A stretch of DNA of 64,000 bases from Roseomonas sp. OT10 (GCF_020991085.1 NZ_CP087719.1:3182001-3246000), one strand, 5' to 3'; positions 1-8,831 are shown, numbered from the stretch's first letter. Numbers and translations are program-made. The notes: a model not told the origin generated them from the letters alone.

Positions 1-530
1 GTGGGCTCGTCGAAGAACAGCATCTCCGGCTCGGAGGCGATGGCGCGCGCGAGGCCCACGCGCTTCTGCATGCCGCCCGACAGCTCGGCGGGGGAAAGGT
101 CGCCGACGCTGGCATCGAGCCCGACCTGGGCCAGCACCTCCGCCGCCCGGTCGCGCGCCTGCGCCCGGTTCAGCCGCCGCTGCGCCAGCAGCTTGAAGGC
201 GACGTTCTCCCAGACCGGCAGGCTGTCGAACAGGGCGGCGTTCTGGAACAGCATGCCGGTGCGGTCCAGCACCGCGCGCCGCTCAGCCCGGCTCATCGCC
301 AGCAGATCCTTGCCGTCGATCTCGATCGTGCCGGAATCGGGCGTGATAATGCCCAGGATGCACTTGATGGTGACGGACTTGCCGGAGCCCGACCCGCCCA
401 GGATGACCATGGAATGGCCGGGCATCACGTCCAGGTCCACCCCGTCCAGCACCTGCTTGGCGCCGAAGGCCTTGCGCAGCCCGCGCAGGCGGATCTTGGG
501 GACGGCCGCTTCCGAGAGGGGGGCGCTCAT
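1..530 (-). CDS. mlaF: MlaF-type ABC transporter ATP-binding protein (3' part outside window)
   Basis: ATPase subunit of a phospholipid/retrograde lipid ABC transporter (Mla/Ttg2 family), acting at the inner membrane with the permease encoded just upstream. The visible 176 residues include a Walker A motif GGSGSGKS (about residues 45-52), the ABC signature LSGGMQKR and the Walker B stretch MLFFDEP at the window edge. The H-loop and C-terminus lie beyond position 1. The ATG at 530 overlaps the mlaE stop codon (ATGA), so the two are translationally coupled. The LSGGMQKRVGLARA form of the signature is typical of MlaF rather than of sugar or amino-acid importers. An mlaD-like gene would be expected next, outside the window. 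The family assignment is firm; the exact substrate is inferred. Confidence 0.88.
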   Translation of the reverse strand, partial: MSAPLSEAAVPKIRLRGLRKAFGAKQVLDGVDLDVMPGHSMVILGGSGSGKSVTIKCILGIITPDSGTIEIDGKDLLAMSRAERRAVLDRTGMLFQNAALFDSLPVWENVAFKLLAQRRLNRAQARDRAAEVLAQVGLDASVGDLSPAELSGGMQKRVGLARAIASEPEMLFFDEP

Positions 531-1312
531 CGCGAGAAGAAGGCCTCGGTCAGCACGTAGTCCAGCGCCAGGATCAGGATGGAGGAGGTCACGACCGCGG
601 CGGTGGTGGAGCCGCCCACCCCCTGGGCCCCGCCCTTGGAGTTGTAGCCGCACCAGGTGCCCATCAGCGTGATGACGAAGCCGAAGACCGCGGCCTTCAC
701 CAGCCCGGACACCACGTCCATCGTCTGCAGCGCGTCGAAGGTGGCCTTGAGGTAGGCGCCGGAGGTGAAGTCCAGCTTCAGCGTCGCCACCAGCCAGCCG
801 CCCATCACCCCCAGCACGTCCGCCACCAGCACCAGCAGCGGCATGGCCAGGATGCCGGCCAGCAGGCGGGGCGTGACGAGGTACTTCATCGGGTCGGTGG
901 AGAGGGTGGTCAGCGCGTCGATCTGGTCGGTGACGCGCATGGTGCCGATCTCGGCCGCGAAGGAGGCGCCGATCCGCCCGGCCACCATCAGCCCGGCCAG
1001 CACCGGCCCCAGCTCCCGCGTCAGGGAGATGACGACGATCGAGGCCACCGCGCTCTCCGCGCTGAAGCGCGAGAAGCCGGTATAGGATTGCAGCGCCAGC
1101 ACCATGCCGGTGAAGACCGCCGTCAGCGCCACCACCGGCAGCGAGAAATAGGCCGTCTCGACGAAGGCGCGCACGAACTGGCGGCCGTGGAAGGGCGGCC
1201 GCACCAGGCCCGACAGCGCCTCCAGCGCGAAGAGCGTCACGGCACCGACCGAGCGGCACAGGTCGAGCCCGCCCCGGCCAAGCCGGGCGACGGCGTCGAG
1301 CAGGGCGTTCAC
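527..1312 (-). CDS. mlaE: MlaE-type ABC transporter permease
   Basis: Integral inner-membrane permease of the MlaE family, partner of the ATPase encoded downstream with a 4-base ATGA overlap. The 261 residues from the GTG at 1312 match the family's usual length of about 260. They contain the conserved block SLTRELGPVLAGLMVAGRIG followed by the EIGTM segment characteristic of MlaE, with about five to six hydrophobic helices. The open frame runs much further upstream (to 1840), but that sequence is low-complexity Arg/Pro-rich and reads against the acetyltransferase gene, so I chose the internal GTG (VNALLDAVARLG). No strong ribosome-binding site precedes it, so the start is the weakest part of the call. 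The likely role is maintenance of outer-membrane lipid asymmetry. Confidence 0.85.
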   Translation of the reverse strand: MNALLDAVARLGRGGLDLCRSVGAVTLFALEALSGLVRPPFHGRQFVRAFVETAYFSLPVVALTAVFTGMVLALQSYTGFSRFSAESAVASIVVISLTRELGPVLAGLMVAGRIGASFAAEIGTMRVTDQIDALTTLSTDPMKYLVTPRLLAGILAMPLLVLVADVLGVMGGWLVATLKLDFTSGAYLKATFDALQTMDVVSGLVKAAVFGFVITLMGTWCGYNSKGGAQGVGGSTTAAVVTSSILILALDYVLTEAFFSR

Positions 1313-1493
1313 GCGGGCCGGGCCGGGCTGGGGCGAGGATGCACGGGGTCGCGAATGAGGCGGGTCCCTGGAGTGGCCGTCCCTGGCGTCCGGCGGGGCC
1401 GGCAAGACGGGTGGATGGCCTGCCGTGTCACGCGGTGGCCGAGCATGCAGATAGCCGCGCCTCCCGCCGGGGGCAACCGGGCCGGCGGGGACG

Positions 1494-2057
1494 TTACCGC
1501 GGGGGTGGTTCCCGCTCCGGCGCGGTGGCGTCGAAGGCGGGGTGGTAGGTGACGGCACCTTCGGGCGTCCCGGCCGAGAAGGCCAGGGCCTGGAAGTATT
1601 CCGGCGGCACGCCCTCCAGCCACAGGCGGGGGTCGGGCCGGAAGCCGAGGCGGCCGTAGAAGCCCGGGTCGCCCAGCACCACGCAGCCCCCCGACCCCAG
1701 CGCCCGCAGCCGTTCCAGCCCCGCCCGCACCAGCGCCGTGCCGATTCCCCCGCGCTGGCGGTCCGGCCGGACCGCGACCGGCCCCAGCCCGTGCCAGTTC
1801 GACGCCGCGCCCCCGATCCGCACCGGCGAGAAGGCGACATGCCCGACCAGGAGGCCGACCAGGGCGCCGCCGGATTCCGCCACCAGGGAGAGGGTCAGCG
1901 CCCCGGCCCGGCGCAGGGCGCCGACCAGCGCCGCCTCGGCGCCGCTGGCATGGGGCGCGCCGTCGAAGGCCGCGGCGACCAGGACGGCGATGGCCGCCGC
2001 ATCCTCCTGCCGCTCGTCGCGCAGGGTCGCCTCACTCGCCGTGGTCGTGGTCCCCAT
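1494..2057 (-). CDS. GNAT family N-acetyltransferase
   Basis: Predicted acetyl-CoA-dependent N-acetyltransferase of 187 residues, cytoplasmic. The acetyl-CoA-binding motif A is visible as GPVAVRPDRQRGGIGTALV, followed by LGDPGFYGRLGF, a pattern of the YhbS-like GNAT subgroup. The protein ends in a Pro/Arg-rich tail. The ATG lies inside the end of dnaB (26-base overlap, same strand), suggesting read-through expression from dnaB. In many alphaproteobacteria alr or radA follows dnaB, so this is a local variation. The substrate cannot be told from the sequence. Confidence 0.82.
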   Translation of the reverse strand: MGTTTTASEATLRDERQEDAAAIAVLVAAAFDGAPHASGAEAALVGALRRAGALTLSLVAESGGALVGLLVGHVAFSPVRIGGAASNWHGLGPVAVRPDRQRGGIGTALVRAGLERLRALGSGGCVVLGDPGFYGRLGFRPDPRLWLEGVPPEYFQALAFSAGTPEGAVTYHPAFDATAPEREPPPR

Positions 2058-3540
2058 GCGTGTGGTCCAGGTCGCCGAAGCGGGTGAACTCGCCCTCGAA
2101 GAACAGGTGGATGGTGCCGGTGGGGCCGTGGCGCTGCTTGGAGATGATGAGCTCCGCCTTGTTGTGGGCGCGCTCCATGTCCTGCTGCCACTTGTCCATC
2201 GCCTCGGCGAACTTCGCGTCGTTGTCGAAGTTCATCTGCTTCGGCCCGCGCTGCGCCAGGTAGTATTCGTCACGGTAGACGAACATCACCACGTCCGCAT
2301 CCTGCTCGATCGAGCCCGATTCGCGCAGGTCCGAGAGCTGCGGCCGCTTGTCCTCGCGCGACTCCACCTGACGGGAAAGCTGGGAGAGCGCGATCACCGG
2401 GACGGACAGCTCCTTGGCGATCGCCTTCAGCCCCTGGGTGATCTGGCTGATCTCCAGCACCCGGCTCTCCGGCCGGGTGCCGGCGGCGGGGCGCATCAGC
2501 TGGAGGTAGTCCACCACGATCAGGTCCAGCCCGCGCGTGCGCTTGAGGCGCCGGCAGCGGGTGCGCATGGCGGAGATGGTGATGGCGGGCGTGTCGTCGA
2601 TGTAGATCGGCAACGACGCCAGCTCCCGCGAGGTCTCGACGAAGCGGTCGAAGTCGCGCTGCCCGATCTCGCCGCGCCGGATCCGGTCGCCCGAGATGCG
2701 GGAGTTCTCCGACAGCAGGCGGGTCGCGAGCTGGTCCGCGCTCATCTCCAGCGAGAAGACGGCGACCCCGCCCTTGGGCACGGCGTTGGGGTTCTCCGCC
2801 TGGGCCTCGCGCAGGATGGAGCGTGCCGCCCCGAAGGCGATCTTGGTCGCCAGCGCCGTCTTGCCCATGGCCGGGCGGCCGGCGAGGATCAGCAGGTCCG
2901 AGGGATGCAGCCCGCCCATCTTGGCGTCCACGTCGCGCAGCCCGGTGGACAGGCCGGAGACGCCGGAGCCGTTGGTGAAGGCCTTCTCCGCCATCTCCAC
3001 GGCGCGGACCAGGGCGCGGTCGAAGCTGATCAGCCCGCCCTCCGCCCCGCCTTCCTTGGAGAGGTCGAACAGCGCCTGCTCGGCAGCCTCCAACTGGCCC
3101 TTGCCGTCGAGATCGGCCTCCACCCCGAAGGCGCGGTTCACCACCACCTCGCCCAGATCCACCAGCTGGCGGCGGATCCAGGCATCGTGGATCACCCGGG
3201 CATACTCGCCCGCGTTGATGATGCCGACCATGGCGGTGAGGAGCTGGGCCAGGTAGGCGGGCCCGCCCACCTCGTCCAGCACGCCGGAATGCTCGAACTC
3301 GGCGCGCAGCGTGACCACGTCGGCGAGCTGCCCCGCCTCCAGCCGGCGCTGGATGGCGGCGAAGATGCGGCCATGGATCGGGTCGGCGAAATGCTCCGCC
3401 GCCAGGAAGTCCGAGACCCGCTCATAGGCCTTGTTGTTGGCCAGCAGCGCACCCAGCAGGGCCTGCTCGGCCTCCAGGTTCTGCGGCGGGAGGCGCTGGG
3501 AGAGCCCCAGCAGGCTGCCGCTCTGGTCGACCGCGTTCAT
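2032..3540 (-). CDS. dnaB: Replicative DNA helicase DnaB
   Basis: Hexameric replicative helicase that unwinds DNA at the fork and recruits primase. At 502 residues it is full length. The N-terminal DnaB domain (about residues 15-120, starting RLPPQNLEAEQALLGALL) is followed by the linker and the RecA-like C-terminal domain with Walker A GRPAMGKT (221-228), Walker B LIVVDYLQLM and the motif SQLSRQVESREDKRPQLSDL. No intein interrupts the frame. The C-terminus is unusually His/Asp-rich (HTHGDHDHGE), a feature of unknown significance. The gene follows rplI on the same strand after a 410-bp spacer, the usual alphaproteobacterial order. Two DnaA-box-like sequences lie 38-65 bp upstream of the ATG. 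Confidence 0.98.
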   Translation of the reverse strand: MNAVDQSGSLLGLSQRLPPQNLEAEQALLGALLANNKAYERVSDFLAAEHFADPIHGRIFAAIQRRLEAGQLADVVTLRAEFEHSGVLDEVGGPAYLAQLLTAMVGIINAGEYARVIHDAWIRRQLVDLGEVVVNRAFGVEADLDGKGQLEAAEQALFDLSKEGGAEGGLISFDRALVRAVEMAEKAFTNGSGVSGLSTGLRDVDAKMGGLHPSDLLILAGRPAMGKTALATKIAFGAARSILREAQAENPNAVPKGGVAVFSLEMSADQLATRLLSENSRISGDRIRRGEIGQRDFDRFVETSRELASLPIYIDDTPAITISAMRTRCRRLKRTRGLDLIVVDYLQLMRPAAGTRPESRVLEISQITQGLKAIAKELSVPVIALSQLSRQVESREDKRPQLSDLRESGSIEQDADVVMFVYRDEYYLAQRGPKQMNFDNDAKFAEAMDKWQQDMERAHNKAELIISKQRHGPTGTIHLFFEGEFTRFGDLDHTHGDHDHGE

Positions 3541-3577
3541 GCGGTCAGCCTAGCACGGGACCGGGGGCACCGGAGCC

Positions 3578-3605
3578 TGTGGGTAACGGTGGATACTGTG
3601 GATAA
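3578..3605. promoter_or_regulatory. Pair of DnaA-box-like sites upstream of dnaB
   Basis: TGTGGATAA at 3597-3605 is a perfect match (reverse strand) to the DnaA box TTATCCACA. TGTGGGTAA at 3578-3586 differs by one base. A third, weaker unit GGTGGATAC lies between them at 3588-3596. The cluster sits 38-65 bp upstream of the dnaB start, where a promoter would be expected. This suggests that DnaA controls dnaB transcription; binding is inferred. Confidence 0.5.
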
Positions 3606-3835
3606 CTCACGCCGTGACCGTGGCCGGCCGCCGGGGGGAAGGCACCGCCTTTCCCCGCCGCCGCCCCTATCCGGCAGGAACAGAGCCCCTGCACCCCCGT
3701 TCATGGAGGCTTCGGCACGCCGGAGGTCCATGACCTCCGGCGACTGCGCCGTCAGCCTGGGGGCTCGGGACATTCTCTTGGAAAGGCCGTCCACGATCTT
3801 GCCGGGACCGGCACGGGACCCACGGCCGCCATGCG

Positions 3836-3921
3836 GCGCCAGACTCCCGCCGAGGTCCGGGGGCCGGCCCGCCCCCGGCAGGGGAGGGTCTGGAAGGGGG
3901 CGGCGCCCCCTCCCGGTCCGT
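3836..3921 (+). repeat. Partial copy (C) of the dispersed hairpin repeat
   Basis: This 86-bp stretch in the dnaB-rplI spacer matches the last third of the repeats at 17565-17926 and 43338-43678. Shared landmarks are a GACTCCC start, a GGTCCGGGG block, CCCCGGCAGGGGAGGGTC, then a hairpin and CTCCCGGT. The hairpin here is GGGGGC (3896-3901) and GCCCCC (3905-3910) with a GGC loop. The rest of the 410-bp spacer (3541-3950) holds the DnaA-like sites near dnaB and nothing else I can recognise; there is no credible coding sequence. Confidence 0.55.
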
Positions 3922-3950
3922 CGGGTCCGTCGAGAGACCCGGCCGGGAGA

Positions 3951-4517
3951 TCAATCCCGCGCGGCGCCCAGATCGGACAGCTCGGCGGCCAGCTCGGCCT
4001 CCAGGCTCTCCTCCTCGGCCTCCTGCTCGGCGCGCAGATCCTCGCCGCGGGCCTGCTTGTCCGCCTCCTCGGGGCTGCGGGCGATGTTCACCACCACCGG
4101 CAGGTCCACCTCGGGGTGCAGGGCGATGCGCACGGTGTGCAGGCCCAGGGTCTTGATCGGGTGCTCCAGCAGCACCTGCGCCCGCTCCACGCCCAGGCCG
4201 GCGTCGCGGCAGGCATCGGCGATGTCGCGCGGCGAGACGGAGCCGTAGAGGTTGCCGCCCTCGCCCGCCTGGCGGATCAGCACGACGGCCAGCCCGTCCA
4301 TACGCTCGGCGATGCGCTCGGCTTCCTCGCGGCGCTTCAGGTTCTGCGCCTCCAGCTGGGCGCGCTCCGTCTCGAAGCGGGCGAGGTTGGCGGCATTGGC
4401 GCGGATCGCCTTGCCCTGGGGAAGGAGGAAGTTGCGGGCATAGCCGGGACGGACCGTTACGCGGTCGCCCATCTGGCCGAGCTTCTCGACCCGCTGCATC
4501 AGGATGACGTCGATCAT
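3951..4517 (-). CDS. rplI: 50S ribosomal protein L9
   Basis: Large-subunit protein L9, which binds 23S rRNA through its N-terminal domain. The sequence from [18 protein letters not shown], then [16 protein letters not shown], is the L9 signature, followed by the long connecting helix and the C-terminal domain ([15 protein letters not shown]). The ATG at 4517 is chosen because the canonical N-terminus starts there and GAAGGT lies just upstream; the frame extends further but into the DUF2232 gene. At 188 residues it is longer than the roughly 150 of E. coli because of an acidic tail (about 40 residues rich in Glu and Ala), as is common in alphaproteobacteria. It starts 13 bases after the DUF2232 stop. 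Confidence 0.97.
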   Translation of the reverse strand: MIDVILMQRVEKLGQMGDRVTVRPGYARNFLLPQGKAIRANAANLARFETERAQLEAQNLKRREEAERIAERMDGLAVVLIRQAGEGGNLYGSVSPRDIADACRDAGLGVERAQVLLEHPIKTLGLHTVRIALHPEVDLPVVVNIARSPEEADKQARGEDLRAEQEAEEESLEAELAAELSDLGAARD

Positions 4518-4530
4518 CGGGTTGGTACCT

Positions 4531-5415
4531 TCAGGTTCTGGGGGGCTTCCGCCCGAACTGTTCGAGGAGGCCGAGGCCGACCACCAGGGTCGCCGCCGGC
4601 AGCGAGAAGAGCACGAGGAGGAGGTAGAACAGCACCAGCACCGGGCCACGCAGGCGGCCGTGGATCACCGCCAGCCCCTGCAGGAAGACCGGCACCAGCA
4701 GCGCCGCCGCCACCGTCAGGGCTTCCAGCGCGCCGGTCAGCCAGGCCGCCAGCAGGGCCAGCGCCAGCAGGCCGGCGTACCAGCCCGGCAGGCGTGCGGT
4801 CTTCCAGGCCGGCATCGGGCGCAGCGCCAGGCGCCGCCGGGCCAGCCAGCGCTGGGCCGCCGTGCCGCAGAGCAGCAGCGGCAGCGCCAGCGAGGCGCCG
4901 GCCAGGGCGATGGCGAGGCGCACCAGCCCCCCGACGGCCTCGGCCGACACCTCCAGCCCGGAGGCGGCGAGCATCCCGGCGAGCTGCGTGGCCAGCGCCG
5001 CCTCCAGCCCTGCCGGGCTGACGGCGATGGAGGCCCAGGCGGCGACGGCCGGCCCCAGCCCGAGCAGGGCCAGCGGCACGGAGAGGTCCGTGCGCCCCGG
5101 CCGCAGCGCCGCGAGCAGGATCAGCGCCGCCGGCAGCCCGGCGGAGAGCAGGAAGACCACGCTGCCGCGCAGCCCCGCCACCGGCAGCAGGGCGATGCCG
5201 CCCACCGCCGCGGCCAGCCCGCCGGCCACCGGGCCGAAGGACAGCCCCGCCAGGTACACCGGCAGGGAGGCCAGCCAGAAGGCCAGCGTCCCCAGCGGCA
5301 TCCCGCGGAAGGCCCAGAGCGAAACCGCCGCGCAGGCAAAGCCGGCCGCCGCGCCCGCGAGGCATCGCGGGTCGTTCAGCACTCCGGCCTGGCTGCGGGC
5401 ATCCACCACGTGCAT
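4531..5415 (-). CDS. DUF2232 (YybS-like) integral membrane protein
   Basis: A 294-residue hydrophobic protein with about eight predicted transmembrane helices, rich in Ala, Leu and Gly. Its location between rpsR and rplI in a ribosomal-protein operon is the hallmark of the DUF2232 family in alphaproteobacteria. The N-terminus (residues 1-18) is short and polar, and the first helix starts around residue 20. The biochemical role of the family is not known. It lies 37 bases after the rpsR stop, in the same direction, so it is probably co-transcribed. Confidence 0.75.
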   Translation of the reverse strand: MHVVDARSQAGVLNDPRCLAGAAAGFACAAVSLWAFRGMPLGTLAFWLASLPVYLAGLSFGPVAGGLAAAVGGIALLPVAGLRGSVVFLLSAGLPAALILLAALRPGRTDLSVPLALLGLGPAVAAWASIAVSPAGLEAALATQLAGMLAASGLEVSAEAVGGLVRLAIALAGASLALPLLLCGTAAQRWLARRRLALRPMPAWKTARLPGWYAGLLALALLAAWLTGALEALTVAAALLVPVFLQGLAVIHGRLRGPVLVLFYLLLVLFSLPAATLVVGLGLLEQFGRKPPRT

Positions 5416-5452
5416 CCCCCGGCCGGGGCGGCATCGCCGCCCCGTCCCGTCC

Positions 5453-5731
5453 TCAGTCGTTGATGACGTAGGGCAGCAGCGCCAGGAAGCGGGCGCGCTT
5501 GATGGCGTTCGCCAGCTCGCGCTGCTTCTTGGCGGAGACCGCCGTGATGCGGGAGGGCACGATCTTGCCGCGCTCGCTCAGGAAGCGGCTCAGCAGGCGC
5601 ACGTCCTTGTAGTCGATCTTCGGCGCGTTCGGGCCGGAGAAGGGGCAGGACTTCCGCCGGCGGTAGAACGGGCGGCGGGCGCCGACGGCCGGGCGGCGGG
5701 CGGCGGGGGAGAGGTCGGTCGTCTCGGACAT
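5453..5731 (-). CDS. rpsR: 30S ribosomal protein S18
   Basis: Small-subunit platform protein S18, which binds with S6 to 16S rRNA. It has 92 residues with the family signature [27 protein letters not shown] and [20 protein letters not shown]. The N-terminus is Ala/Arg-rich. It starts six bases after the rpsF stop, giving the usual rpsF-rpsR pairing. Confidence 0.98.
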   Translation of the reverse strand: MSETTDLSPAARRPAVGARRPFYRRRKSCPFSGPNAPKIDYKDVRLLSRFLSERGKIVPSRITAVSAKKQRELANAIKRARFLALLPYVIND

Positions 5732-5737
5732 GGTCTC

Positions 5738-6208
5738 TTACTCCTCGCCCTGGCCGGCAGGTTCCATCTCGTCGCGGGGACGGGCGCGGAACTCCTCGCG
5801 GTCGTCGCCGCGCTCGCGGCGGCCGGAGGTGAAGCGGCCGGCCGGGCGGGGGCCACGGAAGCCGCGATCGCGCTCGCGGTCCTCGCCACGGCGGGCCAGG
5901 ATGGCGGAGGGCTCCTCGGTGATCTCTTCCACGCGCAGCGTCATGTGGCGCAGCACGTCCTCGTTCAGGCCGAGCTGACGCGCGACCTCCTGCTCGGCCG
6001 CCGGCGGGCAGTCGAGGCCGAGGAGCATGTAGTGCGCCTTGCGGTTCTTCTTGATGCGGTAGGCGAGGCCGCGCAGGCCCCAGTACTCCCGCTTGCGGAT
6101 CTCGCCGCCCTGCTCGGCCAGGATGGAGGCGACCTGATCGGCCACCGCCTCGACCTGCTGCTGCGTGAGATCGTTACGTGCGATGAGCACGGTTTCGTAG
6201 AGCGGCAT
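5738..6208 (-). CDS. rpsF: 30S ribosomal protein S6
   Basis: Small-subunit protein S6, heterodimer partner of S18. The sequence starts MPLYETVLIARNDLTQQQVE and continues through the conserved YRIKKNRKAHYMLL segment. I chose the ATG at 6208, preceded by GGGAGA, because the open frame upstream lacks S6 similarity. The C-terminal tail (about residues 110-156) is long, charged and Arg/Glu/Gly-rich, as in other alphaproteobacterial S6 proteins. It is first in the operon rpsF-rpsR-DUF2232-rplI, with a hairpin-rich leader upstream. Confidence 0.97.
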   Translation of the reverse strand: MPLYETVLIARNDLTQQQVEAVADQVASILAEQGGEIRKREYWGLRGLAYRIKKNRKAHYMLLGLDCPPAAEQEVARQLGLNEDVLRHMTLRVEEITEEPSAILARRGEDRERDRGFRGPRPAGRFTSGRRERGDDREEFRARPRDEMEPAGQGEE

Positions 6209-6243
6209 CGTGTCTCCCTGCGGATGTCTCAGCCCAGGGCCGG

Positions 6244-6302
6244 CATGGCGGGATGCCATGGGCGCGAACGGGCATAGCCGGGCGCGATGCCTCGCGCCCG
6301 GC
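6244..6302 (-). promoter_or_regulatory. Hairpin-rich 5' leader of the rpsF operon
   Basis: Between about 40 and 95 bases upstream of the rpsF start are two hairpins. One is a perfect 11-bp stem, GCCGGGCGCGA (6277-6287) with TCGCGCCCGGC (6292-6302) and a four-base loop. The other is CATGGC/GCCATG (6245-6250 and 6256-6261 region). Ribosomal-protein operons starting with rpsF are often autoregulated by S6-S18 binding to the leader, so these may be regulatory. I cannot match them to the described S6-S18 RNA motif by eye. Confidence 0.35.
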
Positions 6303-6495
6303 AGGGTGGCGGGCGTTTAGCCCTCCCCTCGCTGAAAGGCAAGCGTGCCGCGACGGATGGCGGGCCTTGCGGTAACCCAGGCTGGGTAGATCGGCCACAG
6401 GGCCTGTGGCCATCAGGCAACAGGGGGGCGTCGCGCAACGCCTGTCCCCTATCACCAAGATTGACAAAAGGTCACGCCAGCGGCTTTTGCGAGAC

Positions 6496-6516
6496 ATTAT
6501 CAGAATCATTCTCAAT
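6496..6516 (+). promoter_or_regulatory. Fur-box-like operator of the siderophore receptor
   Basis: ATTATCAGAATCATTCTCAA lies 12 bases upstream of the receptor ATG and resembles the Fur consensus GATAATGATAATCATTATC, especially its right half (AATCATTCTC). A TTGACA hexamer at 6461-6466 may be the -35 element, though no good -10 follows. It is the most A+T-rich stretch of this spacer. Iron-dependent repression is an inference from the site and the genes behind it. Confidence 0.5.
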
Positions 6517-6527
6517 CGTGGGGTAGC

Positions 6528-8825
6528 ATGAGCCGTTTCGGTTCCATCGGCCTGTCCGCATCGCACACGGCCCTGGTGGCCAGCCTGAGCCTCGGGGCGG
6601 CGGCCATCGCGCCCTTCGCCGCCCAGGCGCAGACCGCCGCCACCGGCACGGGCGATCCCGCCACGTCCGCGACGCGGCCCCAGCCGGAGGGTGCCTACTC
6701 CGTGCCGGAGGTCCGGGTGGAAGGCGCCCGCCCCTCCAACACCCTGCAGGCCCCGACCGGCATCTCCCGCCTGCCGGGCACGGTGCAGGACACGCCGCAG
6801 ACCATCCGCACCGTCTCGCCGGAGGTGATGGAGCAGCAGAACGTCACCTCGCTGGAGCAGGCGCTGCGCAACGTCCCCGGCGTGACCGCGACCATCGGCG
6901 AGGGCAATGGCGGCGTCACCGGCGACCAGTTCCGCATCCGCGGCTTCAGCGCCCAGAACGACGTCTTCGTGGACGGGCTGCGCGACTTCGGCTCCTACCA
7001 GCGCGACACCTTCAACATCGAGGAGGTGCAGGTCCTGCTCGGCCCCTCCGGCTTCGCGATGGGCACCAACACGGTCGGTGGCGCCATCAACAGCACGGCG
7101 CGCACCGCCCGGCTGGGCAACAGCATCAGCGGCGTGGTGACCGGCGGCATGGGCCCCTTCGCCCGCGTCGTGGCCGACGTGAACCGCCAGATCGGCGAGA
7201 CCGCCGCGATCCGCATGGTGGTGATGGGCCAGCAGAGCGACCTGGTGGACCGTGACATGCAGCAGGTCTCGCGCTGGGGCATCGCGCCCTCCGTCGCGGT
7301 CGGGCTGGGCACGGACACCACCTTCACGGTGGACTACATGCACTACCGCGACTGGAGCTCGATCGACGGCGGCATCCCCTTCATCACGCCCTGGGGACAG
7401 AATGGGCGCCCGGCCACCGAGTTCGGCCTGCGCCGTGCCAATTCCTACAACCTGGAGAACGACCGCGACAACGTCACCGTCGACCGGCTGACCGCGCGGC
7501 TGGTGCACCGCGCGACGGAATGGCTGACGATCGCCAATGACACGCGCCTGACCTTCGTCGACCGCTACACCTCGCTGACGGCGCCGGTCTGCGGCGGCAG
7601 CACGGCGAGCTACAGCGCCTTCCTCGCCAGCTGCTCCGGCCGCTTCCTGAACGGGCTCAACACGGCCCTCACCTATGGCGGCGGCTCGAACGCGCCCTAC
7701 CATCAGGAGAACTGGGCGATCCAGAACATCACCACCGCGACGGCGCGCTTCAACACCGGGCCGCTGCGGCACGAGCTGGTCGGCGGCCTCGACATCTGGC
7801 ACGAATCGGTCGACCGCACCGCCTATCCCTACCTGTCCACCGCCTCCCGCACCTCCGGCCTCTTCACGCCCGAGATCAACAACAACCTGATGCTGCCCAC
7901 GGGCGCCGCCAACAACCGGCGCGAGACGGACAACGACAACGTCGCCCTGTTCCTGAACGAGCGCATGTGGCTGATCCCGGAGGTCTCGATCTTCGCCGGC
8001 GTGCGCTGGACGAAGTACAACCTGGACTACCAGGCCGGCGCCCCCGGCGCCACGCCGACCACCGACCTCAGCGTCAGCGACAGCTTCTGGGACCCGCGCG
8101 CGGGCATCATCTTCGAGCCGACGCCGAACCAGACCTACTACTTCTCCTACTCCACCTCCTCCACCCCGCCGGGCAGCCTGTTCACGACCTTCCCCGCCGG
8201 CGTCAACGCGGCCGCCGACACCGGCAAGCCGGAGCGCAACACCAACCTGGAGGTCGGCGCCAAGATCGGCATCCTGGACAACCGGCTCGGCCTCAGCGCG
8301 GCGCTGTTCCAGGTGGAGAAGGACAACGCCACGCAGCAGGACCCGAACGACCCGACCGCCGTCATCCAGACCAGCGACAAGCAGCGCGTGCGCGGCGTCG
8401 AGCTGGGCGTGAGCGGCCGCATCACCCCAGATTGGACGATCAACGCCGCCTATACCTACCTGGACAGCGAGACGACGCGCTCCACCACCGCGGCCAATGT
8501 CGGCAAGCGCGTGCAGTACGTCCCGGAGAACGCCGCCTCGCTCTGGACCACCTATGAGATCGCCCCGCAGTCGCCCTGGAACGTGACGGTCGGCGGCGGC
8601 ATCACCTGGCGCGACAAGATCTACGCGAACGCCGCCAACACCGCCGAGGTGCCGGCCAACTTCAGCCTCGACGCGCTGCTCTCGCACCGGATCAACCAGA
8701 ACGTCACGATCGCGGTGAACGGCTACAACCTGACGGACGAGACGAACTACGGCGCCGTCTTCGGCAACCGTGCCGTGGTGCTGGCCGGGCGGACCGTGCT
8801 GGGAAGCCTGCGGGTCAACTTCTGA
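6528..8825 (+). CDS. TonB-dependent siderophore receptor (Fiu/PiuA-like)
   Basis: Outer-membrane gated channel of 765 residues that imports ferric siderophore using TonB energy. It begins with a signal peptide (about residues 1-35, ending AAQAQ). The plug domain (about 50-190) contains DTPQTIRTVSPEVMEQQNVT, EQALRNVPGV and QFRIRGFSAQNDVFVDGLRD. The 22-strand barrel ends in the terminal aromatic LGSLRVNF typical of barrels inserted by BAM. No N-terminal secretin-like signalling domain is seen, so it is not a FecA-type transducer. The Fur-like site upstream and the PiuC gene downstream match the piuA-piuC pairing of catecholate receptors in pseudomonads. The exact ligand is inferred, not shown. 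Confidence 0.92.
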   Translation: MSRFGSIGLSASHTALVASLSLGAAAIAPFAAQAQTAATGTGDPATSATRPQPEGAYSVPEVRVEGARPSNTLQAPTGISRLPGTVQDTPQTIRTVSPEVMEQQNVTSLEQALRNVPGVTATIGEGNGGVTGDQFRIRGFSAQNDVFVDGLRDFGSYQRDTFNIEEVQVLLGPSGFAMGTNTVGGAINSTARTARLGNSISGVVTGGMGPFARVVADVNRQIGETAAIRMVVMGQQSDLVDRDMQQVSRWGIAPSVAVGLGTDTTFTVDYMHYRDWSSIDGGIPFITPWGQNGRPATEFGLRRANSYNLENDRDNVTVDRLTARLVHRATEWLTIANDTRLTFVDRYTSLTAPVCGGSTASYSAFLASCSGRFLNGLNTALTYGGGSNAPYHQENWAIQNITTATARFNTGPLRHELVGGLDIWHESVDRTAYPYLSTASRTSGLFTPEINNNLMLPTGAANNRRETDNDNVALFLNERMWLIPEVSIFAGVRWTKYNLDYQAGAPGATPTTDLSVSDSFWDPRAGIIFEPTPNQTYYFSYSTSSTPPGSLFTTFPAGVNAAADTGKPERNTNLEVGAKIGILDNRLGLSAALFQVEKDNATQQDPNDPTAVIQTSDKQRVRGVELGVSGRITPDWTINAAYTYLDSETTRSTTAANVGKRVQYVPENAASLWTTYEIAPQSPWNVTVGGGITWRDKIYANAANTAEVPANFSLDALLSHRINQNVTIAVNGYNLTDETNYGAVFGNRAVVLAGRTVLGSLRVNF

Positions 8826-8831
8826 CCTGCC

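Noticed and set aside
1313-1840. N-terminal extension of the mlaE frame up to 1840
   Set aside because: Reads through the acetyltransferase gene in another frame and is low-complexity; MlaE length and motifs fit the start at 1312.
3578-3605. Chromosomal replication origin at the DnaA boxes
   Set aside because: Only two or three boxes, no A+T-rich unwinding region and no dnaA, hemE or parAB nearby; promoter control of dnaB is simpler.
3667-3954. Short open frames in the dnaB-rplI spacer
   Set aside because: Pro/Arg/Gly-rich translation across repeat copy C; no ribosome-binding site or motif.
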